DNA of 64,000 nt from Algoriphagus sp. Y33. Its GTDB lineage: Bacteria > Bacteroidota > Bacteroidia > Cytophagales > Cyclobacteriaceae. Made by a program: the position numbers and the translations under genes. Location of the stretch: positions 2,976,001-3,040,000 of the forward strand of contig NZ_CP061947.1 of assembly GCF_014838715.1 (NCBI RefSeq), given 5' to 3'. Shown piece by piece: positions 32,646-41,195 of this stretch (the stretch's first letter is position 1; the number at the start of each line of letters is the position of its first letter). Below the pieces are notes generated by a model that saw nothing but the letters and a program-made list of their open reading frames with translations, ran no database searches and was not told the origin of the DNA.

Positions 32646-33898
32646 GATACTGCCAGTTCTTCGATTTCCAAAAGATCATCTAACATAGTATTCGAATCCC
32701 TCAAATATTCATTTAGGAAATTATTCCCAGACACCACGCCTTCTGTAGTCTGTAGTTTTTTGACCGTGCCGTGTATTTCTGAAAATTCATAAAAAGCAAG
32801 TTCAGATGGGGCTACACGCTCACTGCTTTCCAAAAGTTGTTTAAGTTTTCTTTTAAGCTCGTCATTATTTGATATTTTCTTAGAAATTTCAAATGCCAAA
32901 CCAGAAATACTAAACCAATTCAAAATATAAGGGCTATGCGTGGTGATCAGCAATTTGTTGTCCGGCAAATCATTGGCAAATCGAACCAAAGACTTCAACA
33001 TCTCCCATTGGGAACTTGGAAAAAGATTTTGCTCAGGTTCCTCTACAATATTAATAAAAGCCGATTTGTTAAATTTCTCAGATAGAACTTGGATGGCTGC
33101 CCGTTTCTGATCCTCCTTCAATGATTTATTGGAAAAAATCTCCGCAATTGATTTTCGAAACCTATTCAGTTCCTTAGGGCTCATGGGCTCTCCCGCTTCT
33201 CCACCATTTATACTCTCCTTTACTTTATTGGAAAGATATCTACTTACCAAAAACATTGGGACAATAGACTGAAACCCCGAAGAAGAGTCTGTCAAACCTA
33301 TTTTATAGGTGGATGATCTAATATTCATGACATCATTTAACCGATCATAATCCAGATCCACTCCATTTACCGGCAATTTTATAGAAGCTTTCAACTCATG
33401 TTTGGCATTTTCAAATTCAGTCAAGAATTCCTTTAGTGACTCTGATGACAGCTTCAGCTCCTTTGGACTCTTCACATAAGCAATAAAATTTCGCTCTGCC
33501 GGAACATACATTAACTGAGGCAGTTTATAAGACCCCTCATTTTTAGGCGTTGCGGTAAGTACACTTTGCCTATAAGAAATAGTATAAGCATCACCTTCGT
33601 AGTCAATCTCAGTTTGGTCAGAAACATCTCCCGAATCAATCAAATAATCGGAGATTCTATGATAAGGTAAAAATTGGTTGACGAGTTTATTTTTCCTACC
33701 CAACCACTTTTCGGTGAAATCTCCTCTAACCAAAGCCTTTTCTATCCAAGAAAACGTAGAATAAAGCTTTGCTATGGTGCTTTTTCCTGAGCCTTGGTTT
33801 CCAATAAACACACAAAATTTGGGTATATCCATCCAACCATCTTGTTCAGATAATCCTGATTTAATAGGGCCGAAGTTCTTGACACGAATTCTATCCAT
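32642..33898 (-). CDS. AAA/ABC-type ATPase (OLD/RloA-like class), candidate defence ATPase
   Basis: 418 residues. It begins DRIRVKNFGPIKSGL, typical of AAA_15/AAA_21 proteins. Walker A is GNQGSGKST (33-41), an ABC-like signature is SSSGFQS (205-211), Walker B is FINIVEEPEQNLFP (281-294) with a double Glu, and the switch His is in LLITTHSPYIL (His321). There is no C-terminal TOPRIM domain, so it is not a full OLD nuclease; the nuclease-like function may be supplied by the overlapping small gene. Proteins of this class form the sensor ATPase of several two-gene antiphage systems (Septu, PARIS, AbiL-type). The gene is preceded by the 187-bp repeat array. Confidence 0.88.
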   Translation of the reverse strand: MDRIRVKNFGPIKSGLSEQDGWMDIPKFCVFIGNQGSGKSTIAKLYSTFSWIEKALVRGDFTEKWLGRKNKLVNQFLPYHRISDYLIDSGDVSDQTEIDYEGDAYTISYRQSVLTATPKNEGSYKLPQLMYVPAERNFIAYVKSPKELKLSSESLKEFLTEFENAKHELKASIKLPVNGVDLDYDRLNDVMNIRSSTYKIGLTDSSSGFQSIVPMFLVSRYLSNKVKESINGGEAGEPMSPKELNRFRKSIAEIFSNKSLKEDQKRAAIQVLSEKFNKSAFINIVEEPEQNLFPSSQWEMLKSLVRFANDLPDNKLLITTHSPYILNWFSISGLAFEISKKISNNDELKRKLKQLLESSERVAPSELAFYEFSEIHGTVKKLQTTEGVVSGNNFLNEYLRDSNTMLDDLLEIEELAVS

Positions 33899-34151
33899 AG
33901 CTTAAATAGGGCAATAGCGAAGAGAAATCCCCTCGCTTCTTCTAATTATAAAGTATCACAAATCTACTTTAATGTAGGCACAAAGGCTTCAAAAATAACG
34001 GAATTCGTATAACTATTGTATTTATTTCGAAATATTGCCAGTCGGATTAGAAGACCCGCCACGGCGAGGGGAGCCCATTACGAAAGACTGATGTAGCCTA
34101 TACTATTATACACATACAATACGTAACGTATATATCACCACTTTGCGGTTC

Positions 34152-35027
34152 CAATCAGTCCAAAGTCTTCAGACTTGGACTTTTAATACTGAAGTCTCCC
34201 GACTTCTTTCAATTTCTTTTCACGACACAGCAGTCTGAAGACTGCATTAAGTCTAGGCACAAGCCTGAAGACCTTGCGATTGCGCTATATGGTATTTCGG
34301 TTTGTGAAGACACAAACCGAGGCGAAAAGTCTCCTGACCCAATTAGTTCAAGTCTTCAGACTTGGACTTTTAATACTGAAGTCTCCCGACTTCTTTCAAT
34401 TTCTTTTCACGACACAGCAGTCTGATGACTGCAGTAAGTCTAGGCATGAGTCTGAAGACCTTGCGATTGCGCTATATGGTATTTCGGTTTGTGAAGACAC
34501 AAACCGAGGCGAAAAGTCTCCTGACCCAATTAGTTCAAGTCTTCAGACTTGGACTTTTAATACTGAAGTCTCCCGACTTCTTTCAATTTCTTTTCACGAC
34601 ACAGCAGTCTGATGACTGCAGTAAGTCTAGGCATGAGTCTAAAGACCTTGCGATTGCGCTATATGGTATTTCGGTTTGTGAAGACACAAACCGAGGCGAA
34701 AAGTCTCCTGACCCAATTAGTTCAAGTCTTCAGACTTGGACTTTTAATATTGAAGTCTCCCGACTTCTTTCAATTTCTTTTCACGACACAGCAATCTGAT
34801 GACTGCAGTAAGTCTAGGCATGAGTCTGAATACCTTGTGATTGCGCTATATGGTATTTCGGTTTGTGAAGACACAAACCGAGGCGAAAAGTCTCCTGACC
34901 CAATTAGTTCAAGTCTTCAGACTTGGACTTTTAATATTGAAGTCTCCCGACTTCTTTCAATTTCTTTTCACTACACAGCAGTCTGAAGACTGCAGTAAGT
35001 CTAGGCACAAAGCCTGAAAACTTGCGC
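34152..35027. repeat. Tandem array of a 187-bp hairpin-rich unit (four copies plus a partial fifth)
   Basis: Unit boundaries by the word CAATTAGTTCAAG lie at 34340, 34527, 34714 and 34901, exactly 187 bp apart; the first unit (from 34152) is 188 bp. Each unit has four inverted repeats: CAAGTCT-TC-AGACTTG, GAAGTC-TCCC-GACTTC, a CAGTC/GACTG hairpin, and CGGTTTGTG-AAGA-CACAAACCG. Units differ by a few substitutions. The region 33899-35081 has no credible gene: apparent frames of 112-124 codons are produced by the repeat and change frame from unit to unit. Confidence 0.9.
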
Positions 35028-35081
35028 TTGCCCGCAGTGGCGGGGATGTCAGGATTATAGCACAGATTTCCCCTATTCATC

Positions 35082-36479
35082 TTACCGCTTCGTGGTTCTA
35101 TGCTGTATGACTGAGTTATAAATCGTGTAAATCCTTGCTTCGTATTCCCTGGCAATTTTATCTACAGCAAACTTCTCTATCGCTACTTTGCGCGCTTTCT
35201 CTCCAAGTTTTACCATTATTTCAGAATTATTCATTGCAAAGCACATCTGCTCTGCCAGCGCTTTAGGCTTGCTCACAGGATAGATCAGGGCGGTTTCCTG
35301 ATGAATAACAGCCTCCAGATTCATGGGGATATCCGAAGCGATAATGGGGACACCGGCCATCATCGCTTCCAGCAGTGCGCCTGAAAACCCTTCGTACAGG
35401 GATGGAAAGAGGAAGCAGTCATGTTCGAGCAATAGGTTAGTTGCATTATTGCGAGGGGTTCCTAAAGACGACGCGGCAATCCGGTTACTTTTTGATAAAT
35501 CTTTATAACTATGGCCAATAGTAGAATCTGACGTGAAGTTGCCCGGAAGGGGACTTTCACTCTCTTTTTTTTCAATACCAGTTTCACCTGATGAGATTGC
35601 TTCGCCCCGTCCCTCCGCTCGCAATGACGTGCTATTACTAAATTCCCCTGGTAGTTTTGCTTTATCTTCAAGTGCCAACTTTGAAATAAGGGATTCCAAC
35701 TCAGCGCGATACGGCCCTTCACCATAAATCGTAAGTGTGCAGTTAGGATAGGTCTGAATTACTTGTGAAAAGGCCTGAATCGCATCTTGGAAGCCCTTTC
35801 GCTCCAGAAGGCGGCCGTAGGATAAAAAATGAAATGGCTCTAACTCCTGTTTATTAGTAGTTTTGGTTTGTGAAGACACAAACCGGGGCGAAGAGAGGGA
35901 TTCTTCCGGATTCTGGGATTGCCGGGCTCGTGCCTCACTCGCAATGAAGGGGACTTCCCTACCCCGGTAAACCACAGAAATCTTCTTTGGATCCAATCCC
36001 AAAGTCTTGCTATGCGAATCTGCCAAAGCCCGTGCATTGGCAATCCAATGCATGGGTATTCCGGAAGTCAGACGATCCAGCCAATACACCACTTTGTACT
36101 TAAGTCCCTTTTTACCGGTCCAAGCCAAAGGGGCATAACTGTCATTGACCAAAGTTCCAATCAAGGGAACACCGGTAATCACTGAAGCAATACGGGTAAT
36201 AATATCTGCTCTCCAGAGACAAGAGATTAGGAGATCCGGTTTTTCGGACCGGATGAGTTTTACCAAGCGGGAAACAGCCAGCCAAAAGTGATAGGATTCG
36301 GGAATATCCAAAAAAATAAGCCGGATCCCGGCTTTATTGTATGCTGCTTTTAAGTCGTGTCTGGGATAGAAATAGACAAAGGAACTATCCACTTCCGCAG
36401 AAAACCGGGAAAGGATTTCCAGATGGCTCCGTTCAGCACCTCCGTTATTAAGAGCATCTTGGGTGAAGAGGAGTTTCAA
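35082..36479 (-). CDS. GT4 glycosyltransferase carrying in-frame repeat insertions
   Basis: 465 residues, about 90-100 longer than usual GT4 enzymes. The start is TTG 36479 (next residues KLLFTQDALNNGGAERSHLE, the natural GT4 N-terminus). Conserved parts are FHFLSYGRLLERKGFQDAI, LTIYGEGPYRAELESLI and LYEGFSGALLEAMMAGVPII. Two extra segments interrupt it. About 30 residues lie after VVYRGREVP. About 69 residues lie between LEDKAKLPG and LLLEHDCFLFPS. Both are encoded by palindromic repeats (35859-35950 and 35448-35645) and fall where loops are expected, between core strands. No stop or frameshift results, so the protein may still fold. Alternatively the gene is a recent casualty. Confidence 0.85.
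   Translation of the reverse strand: MKLLFTQDALNNGGAERSHLEILSRFSAEVDSSFVYFYPRHDLKAAYNKAGIRLIFLDIPESYHFWLAVSRLVKLIRSEKPDLLISCLWRADIITRIASVITGVPLIGTLVNDSYAPLAWTGKKGLKYKVVYWLDRLTSGIPMHWIANARALADSHSKTLGLDPKKISVVYRGREVPFIASEARARQSQNPEESLSSPRFVSSQTKTTNKQELEPFHFLSYGRLLERKGFQDAIQAFSQVIQTYPNCTLTIYGEGPYRAELESLISKLALEDKAKLPGEFSNSTSLRAEGRGEAISSGETGIEKKESESPLPGNFTSDSTIGHSYKDLSKSNRIAASSLGTPRNNATNLLLEHDCFLFPSLYEGFSGALLEAMMAGVPIIASDIPMNLEAVIHQETALIYPVSKPKALAEQMCFAMNNSEIMVKLGEKARKVAIEKFAVDKIAREYEARIYTIYNSVIQHRTTKR
35448..35645. repeat. Palindromic repeat pair inserted in frame in the GT4 gene
   Basis: Two copies of an ATTGC...CTCGCAAT-type repeat in opposite orientation: 35593-35629 (GAGATTGC...GCAATGACG) and 35448-35482 (ATTGCGAGG...GCAATCC). 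Together with the spacer they encode about 69 residues (such as SLRAEGRGEAISSGETG and SNRIAASSLGTPRNNATN) absent from other GT4 proteins. Confidence 0.75.
35859..35950. repeat. Second in-frame repeat insertion in the GT4 gene
   Basis: It combines a third ATTGC...CTCGCAATGA-type copy (35918-35949) with the hairpin GGTTTGTG-AAGA-CACAAACC and following GGGGCGAA, which matches the 187-bp array one kilobase away (GGTTTGTG-AAGA-CACAAACC then GAGGCGAA). It encodes residues such as ARARQSQNPEESLSSPRFVS. Confidence 0.75.
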
Positions 36480-36596
36480 AGAACAAAGTAGGATTTAAAA
36501 CGAAGGATAATTGTCTTAATTTTTAAAATCACTGTGGAAGTTATTTTAGAATGTTTATTTTGCTAATCACTTTTTAGGTCTGAAATTACTATAAGA

Positions 36597-37367
36597 ATGT
36601 CTTCAAATAAACTTTATAAGGAAAGTTTTTATAAATCCAGAAACTTAAATACTAAAGAATCTGCATTTCAGATTCTTTCCCTGTTATTCAAGTATATAGA
36701 GCCGAAATCCATGGTAGATTTTGGCTGTGGCGTGGGAACTTGGGTTAAAACCGGAAAAGAATTAGGAGTACAGGAGAGCTTAGGTATTGAAGGAAACTGG
36801 CTTCATAAACGTCATCTCGTGATCGAAGAAAATGATTTTAGGTATGAGGATTTAGCTTCTAAAATTGACCTTCCTAATCAATTTGACTTAGCCATTTCTC
36901 TAGAGGTGGCAGAGCATATTGACGAAAAATCCTCTGAAATATTTATTAATAATTTAACCAAAGCTTCCAAAATCGTATTGTTTTCTGCCGCTGTTCCAGG
37001 TCAAAGGGGTTCTGGACATGTAAATGAACAATGGCCAGAATATTGGATAGAAAAATTCAAGTCAAGAAATTATGTTGCAATCGATATAATCAGGCCATCT
37101 ATCTGGAATGAATCCAAAATCAAAAGTTGGTACAAACAAAATACGATTCTTTTTATTCACAAAAATAAAGTTTCAGAGTATCCTTCTCTTATTCCTTTTC
37201 TGGATGAGTCTAGAAATATTTGGTCGATAGTTCATCCGGATGTTTTTGTTAGACAAATTCAAATTTCACACCCCAAATTTTCTAACTTTTCTCAACTAAT
37301 AGGTAGTCTGCCTATAGTCACTTTTCGATCTGCAAAAATATTTTTGAAAAAGCTTATGAGAGATTAG
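36597..37367 (+). CDS. Class I SAM-dependent methyltransferase
   Basis: 256 residues. Motif I is MVDFGCGVGTWVKTGKELGV, then SLGIEGNWLHKRHLVIEEND, DLAISLEVAEHIDEKSSEIF, and KIVLFSAAVPGQRGSGHVNE with a WPEYW segment. This resembles the glycan-modifying methyltransferases often found in O-antigen loci. It is the only plus-strand gene between 23.3 and 46.2 kb and stands between two minus-strand runs. Its substrate is unknown. Confidence 0.88.
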   Translation: MSSNKLYKESFYKSRNLNTKESAFQILSLLFKYIEPKSMVDFGCGVGTWVKTGKELGVQESLGIEGNWLHKRHLVIEENDFRYEDLASKIDLPNQFDLAISLEVAEHIDEKSSEIFINNLTKASKIVLFSAAVPGQRGSGHVNEQWPEYWIEKFKSRNYVAIDIIRPSIWNESKIKSWYKQNTILFIHKNKVSEYPSLIPFLDESRNIWSIVHPDVFVRQIQISHPKFSNFSQLIGSLPIVTFRSAKIFLKKLMRD

Positions 37368-37385
37368 AAAATAATATAAGTATTA

Positions 37386-38273
37386 TCACGAATGCTCAGG
37401 ATCAAAAACTTTACCTCTTTTCCCACCGATTACATGGAACAGAGCCAATAATTTTAGCTTTAATCTCCTCAATTTCTGATCTTGAAATCTCAATATCGCA
37501 TACGTAAACTTTGCTTCTCGTATGATCCAAGCCCAGATAATACGTAGATCCTTTCTTGCAATTCCTAGATGTAAATGATTTCTTGTGTTATAATATTGTC
37601 TCCAAGGTGGTGTTCCCCCGACAGAACCAGATTTCTCATCTTCTATCATACCATTAGGAATGGTGTAAATCTTAAACCCATTATCTTTTGCTTTCAAGCA
37701 AAAATCAAATTCGTATGTACCCATAAAGTATTCTGGATCACAAGTACCGATCTCTTTTATCATTTGAGTTGCTATCAAGCAACCATCAAAAGTAATAAGA
37801 TCTGTTTCAATTAGGTTTTGAGATACCGGTACGTAACTAGGAACCCGTCTTCCTTTCCAATTTTGCAAAATAGCAGACCCCATAGCATTTAAATTGGCCA
37901 ACTTGACCATACCTGTTTTTCCATCTCCCAAAATCTCTGAATGTCCCAAAAGTGAATCAAACGAACCTACTATAGGGCGGGAATCATCGTTGAACAACCA
38001 TACCCAATTTAACCCCGCATCGGAAACAGAATTCATTCCGAGTGCAAACCCACCTGCAGAGGCTATATTCTCTTTCGTATGAAGTATGTTGACTCCTTGA
38101 AATTTTTCAGACTGCGAAACGAAGGATAAATTATCTTTTCGGTCATTATTAACAATCCATATATGACTTGCCTCAAGCCCTTGGTTAATAATAGAATTGA
38201 GGGTTTTGGCCAATTGTGTATTTCTCTGAAAAGTAACTACTACAACTCCAACTGTCTCCCTAGAAAGTATCAT
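37386..38273 (-). CDS. GT2 glycosyltransferase (GlfT2/rhamnosyltransferase-like)
   Basis: 295 residues. GT-A fold: VGVVVVTFQRNTQLAKTLNS, HIWIVNNDRKDN, NWVWLFNDDSRPI with the DDS metal-binding triad, FDGCLIATQMIKEIG, and an acceptor-side Y-E-F-D-F-C-L-K-A segment with the catalytic acid. The WIVNN and WLFNDD signatures occur in galactofuranosyltransferase and rhamnosyltransferase-like enzymes. It converges with the methyltransferase gene at 36597 with a gap of 18 bp. Sugar specificity is inferred only at family level. Confidence 0.88.
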   Translation of the reverse strand: MILSRETVGVVVVTFQRNTQLAKTLNSIINQGLEASHIWIVNNDRKDNLSFVSQSEKFQGVNILHTKENIASAGGFALGMNSVSDAGLNWVWLFNDDSRPIVGSFDSLLGHSEILGDGKTGMVKLANLNAMGSAILQNWKGRRVPSYVPVSQNLIETDLITFDGCLIATQMIKEIGTCDPEYFMGTYEFDFCLKAKDNGFKIYTIPNGMIEDEKSGSVGGTPPWRQYYNTRNHLHLGIARKDLRIIWAWIIREAKFTYAILRFQDQKLRRLKLKLLALFHVIGGKRGKVFDPEHS

Positions 38274-38388
38274 TAAAGAGGCAGCGTTTTACCTTTTATT
38301 CCTTGGTGATAATGGTAAAACGCCAAGAACATCATTTTAGCATTTAGATTTCCATAGCCAAATCCATATATGAATCGATACATTAAAC

Positions 38389-39240
38389 TTACTTAATAAT
38401 TAGTTTATACATCTTTTTGGAAAGCTGAGGAAAATAAGATAGAACGAGCCTTCCCAATGTCATCATTTTAGTTGGTTGTAACTTATATGCTTTCCAAAGA
38501 TGTTTCCTTGCTTCTGAAAAGTTTTGAAAGCGCATATAATTGACTCCGATTATCTGATGGTAGAGATACTTAGTCTTATGTGTAAGTGTATTTTGATGCT
38601 TATCTAAAATAATCAAAAGTGAATCAATCATATTTAGGAGGTTTTTGCTTCCACCACATTCGCTCTTATGATAGATAAGTGATATATCATTCAAATAAGA
38701 GGGTTTTATCCTTTCTATCAACACCCTATGGAATAATTCAGTATTTTCTGAAAATCGAAGCCTTGTATCATACCCTCCCGCTTTGGAGAAAACACTCTTG
38801 TCTAAGCAAAAAGTACCTGCAAGAAATGTGGAATGTTTACCATTTTCAGGAAGGTTGATTATCCTTTCTGAAGATGTGATCCTTAAATTTCCAGCGATAA
38901 ATAGTACGCAATCAGGGTGAGCATCTATATGGCTATTAAAATTCAATAAGGCATCTGTATCCAACTCATCATCTGAATCCAAAAAAATCAACCATTTTCC
39001 ATTCGATTTTTCAACGCCTGAATTCCTAGCTTTACTAACACCAGCATTTTCTTGGTAGTAATACTTGATTCTTTTATCTGACAAATAAAATAATGTCTGC
39101 TGATAGGTAAGGTCGGTGCTACCATCATCAATAAAGATAAGTTCCCAATTTTGGTAGGATTGATTTATCACAGATAGGATTGATCTTGAAATCAAATCAG
39201 CACCGTTAAAAGCAGGAATAATTATAGAGAACTCACGCAT
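38389..39240 (-). CDS. GT2 family glycosyltransferase
   Basis: 283 residues. FSIIIPAFNGADLISRSILS, LIFIDDGSTDLTYQQT, and the DxD-containing WLIFLDSDDELDTDAL define a complete GT-A domain (about 1-200); the C-terminal 80 residues are helical and basic. It overlaps the upstream gene by 8 bp, indicating translational coupling in the 38-46 kb operon. Donor and acceptor are not identifiable. Confidence 0.9.
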   Translation of the reverse strand: MREFSIIIPAFNGADLISRSILSVINQSYQNWELIFIDDGSTDLTYQQTLFYLSDKRIKYYYQENAGVSKARNSGVEKSNGKWLIFLDSDDELDTDALLNFNSHIDAHPDCVLFIAGNLRITSSERIINLPENGKHSTFLAGTFCLDKSVFSKAGGYDTRLRFSENTELFHRVLIERIKPSYLNDISLIYHKSECGGSKNLLNMIDSLLIILDKHQNTLTHKTKYLYHQIIGVNYMRFQNFSEARKHLWKAYKLQPTKMMTLGRLVLSYFPQLSKKMYKLIIK

Positions 39241-40213
39241 TAAAAATCTGTCGATTCCTCACAAAGGCACTAGTTGTTTTTTTATAGTTTGTGACAAAAG
39301 CAGTAAATTTTGAAGTAGTATTAATCCAATTCAACTCATTCTGACTACTTTGAGAGACTACCGAACTAATTCCTGATTTTACTATTCCTTTGAGAACTAT
39401 AAAAAACTTATTCCATAAATGATTCCTAAACTCAGATTTATTCTGAAAACACTTGAAACTATAGCTTTCCAGTAAAGGAAATGAAGCCGAAATCCCTTTT
39501 TTTAATTTAACATAGTACTCCCATTCCAATCTATGTTTTTCAATAAAATGGAAAAATCTCAAACGTTCATCATAATGAAGCTCATACCCTAAAAGTTGAA
39601 TTGCGTAACATAATTCTACATCTCCACCCGAACTAAGATTCTGACCTTTTCGATCAGTAAGTAAGCTCTCAAATCCTATAGAATTTAATCTGACAAGCGC
39701 TTCCTTCCGAAAAAAACAAGCCGCGCCGTAATGATAAGATCCTTTAGGTTGTATTCCTGAAGACTTCCCCAAAGAACCTACAGCATAGGAATGCGAAAAT
39801 TGATCGAACCAATCAGGCTTAGTTCCATCGATTTTAGGTATTCCAAAAGAGCCCAAAACTCCTATGTTAGAATTAGCAGAAAGGATGTCAGCCCCTATTT
39901 GAATGAAATCTGAATTTAACCAATTGTCATCATCACAAAAAAGGATAAATGGGAAATTTGCCGCTTCTATTCCTTTCTTTCTGGCAAAAGACAAGCCCTG
40001 CCGCTCTTCTTTTAATAACCGGACTGGCATTTTAGAATCGGATTCAGCAATGTAAGATTCAACCCATAATCCAGTATCATCTGTAGAATTATTGTTCACC
40101 ACCAAAATCTCATAGGGAAAAGTGGTAAGTTGATTTGTAGCATGGTCGAGTGTTTTTTTTAAACGCTGTTGGCCGTTGAAAGTACAAATGACTATGGAAA
40201 CGCCTACTTCCAT
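39233..40213 (-). CDS. GT2 family glycosyltransferase
   Basis: 326 residues from ATG 40213 (MEVGVSIVICTFNGQQRLKK). The frame is open 19 codons further, but that would overlap the preceding gene by 55 bp and adds a non-family N-terminus. The GT-A core has ILVVNNNSTDDTGLWVESYI, FILFCDDDNWL with the metal-binding DDD, and GAACFFRKEAL. The C-terminal ~100 residues are family-variable. It starts 2 bp after the stop of the 40216-41193 gene, which is typical of this tightly packed operon. Confidence 0.9.
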   Translation of the reverse strand: MEVGVSIVICTFNGQQRLKKTLDHATNQLTTFPYEILVVNNNSTDDTGLWVESYIAESDSKMPVRLLKEERQGLSFARKKGIEAANFPFILFCDDDNWLNSDFIQIGADILSANSNIGVLGSFGIPKIDGTKPDWFDQFSHSYAVGSLGKSSGIQPKGSYHYGAACFFRKEALVRLNSIGFESLLTDRKGQNLSSGGDVELCYAIQLLGYELHYDERLRFFHFIEKHRLEWEYYVKLKKGISASFPLLESYSFKCFQNKSEFRNHLWNKFFIVLKGIVKSGISSVVSQSSQNELNWINTTSKFTAFVTNYKKTTSAFVRNRQIFNA

Positions 40214-40215
40214 GT

Positions 40216-41193
40216 TTATCCGAGAAGTTTTAAAACACTTTTCAGTTTCTTTTTCACTTTGGTTTTCCAAGTAATCCTAGGAGTATAAAAAGTCAGTTTT
40301 GGTGACAGGGCGTTGAAAAAATCATATTTATTCTCAAGAAGCAATTCTTCATAAGCTTTACCTAGACGCCTGAGTTCCGGTTTGTTGGAATACGCAAATT
40401 CTGGTTCGCCAGATCTTCCTGTAATGGAATCGCTTCCTGGCTTAAATCCGCTAAAGTGGAAAAAATGGAGGAACTGATCAGCTTGATTAACCGCAAACTC
40501 ACCTTGACTATGCAAAAGAACCCGTTCAGAGAAGTTCCACCAAGCCATATTATAACCACGGTGCTTTAAGATATATACCCCTTCAAAAAGTAATGGTGCC
40601 AAATCCATCCACTTTTGATCTACGAATATTCCTTTTGGCTTGTCAATGAGACAATGGGTACGTAGACGTTCCTTCCACCATGCAATCAGCTTGTGGCTAT
40701 CCTCAGAATACTTTAATGCAATAAATCCCAGATTAAACATCCCGTGTCGCAAAGCTACTAGTTCGTCCAACGAGATTTTCTCTGTGACTTCACAGAACAT
40801 GGGTGTCAATACCACAGAAAACTTCTCTAAAGCCTTAAAAATATGATCCAATGGACGATAAAGTAAAATATCAGGATCGAGATAAATAATTGAATTATCC
40901 TGTCCGTAGCGTCTCCATAAAAAGTCGATGTAAAAAGGCTTTACAGCCGTATTAAACTCAATGACATTGTATCGAGAAAGCATGTCATCAAATTCCTCAA
41001 AGCCCAATTCCTCAAAGCCCCAAATTTCCATTTCTGCGAATAAAGAATAATCAAAGGAAGAATCTCGGAGGTCTACTAAGCCAATAACAAAACGGCAATC
41101 AGGATAAATCTTTATCACCGAATCACCCAACGTCTTAGCTTGAGCTAGATAGTTATTGGAACAAAGTGTAAAGTAAATAGTATGTAAATTCAA
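40216..41193 (-). CDS. GT-A glycosyltransferase-like protein with DPD motif, TTG start
   Basis: 325 residues. LHTIYFTLCSNNYLAQAKTL and SIIYLDPDILLYRPLD resemble the GT8-like architecture in which DPD takes the role of DxD; FVDQKWMDLAP and RGYNMAWWN are further conserved-looking segments in such proteins. The start codon is TTG at 41193, as the family N-terminus begins exactly there and no ATG lies nearby. It starts 2 bp after the stop of the upstream GT2 gene. The specific sugar is unknown. Confidence 0.82.
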   Translation of the reverse strand: MNLHTIYFTLCSNNYLAQAKTLGDSVIKIYPDCRFVIGLVDLRDSSFDYSLFAEMEIWGFEELGFEEFDDMLSRYNVIEFNTAVKPFYIDFLWRRYGQDNSIIYLDPDILLYRPLDHIFKALEKFSVVLTPMFCEVTEKISLDELVALRHGMFNLGFIALKYSEDSHKLIAWWKERLRTHCLIDKPKGIFVDQKWMDLAPLLFEGVYILKHRGYNMAWWNFSERVLLHSQGEFAVNQADQFLHFFHFSGFKPGSDSITGRSGEPEFAYSNKPELRRLGKAYEELLLENKYDFFNALSPKLTFYTPRITWKTKVKKKLKSVLKLLG

Positions 41194-41195
41194 TT

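Noticed and set aside
34274..34986. Three overlapping plus-strand open frames of 112-124 codons
   Set aside because: They are products of the 187-bp tandem repeat, are nearly identical to each other, run into each other in different frames because 187 is not divisible by three, and have no protein-like character.
34152..35027. CRISPR array as an explanation for the regular repeats
   Set aside because: Units are 187 bp and contiguous without unique spacers, and there are no cas genes in the window.
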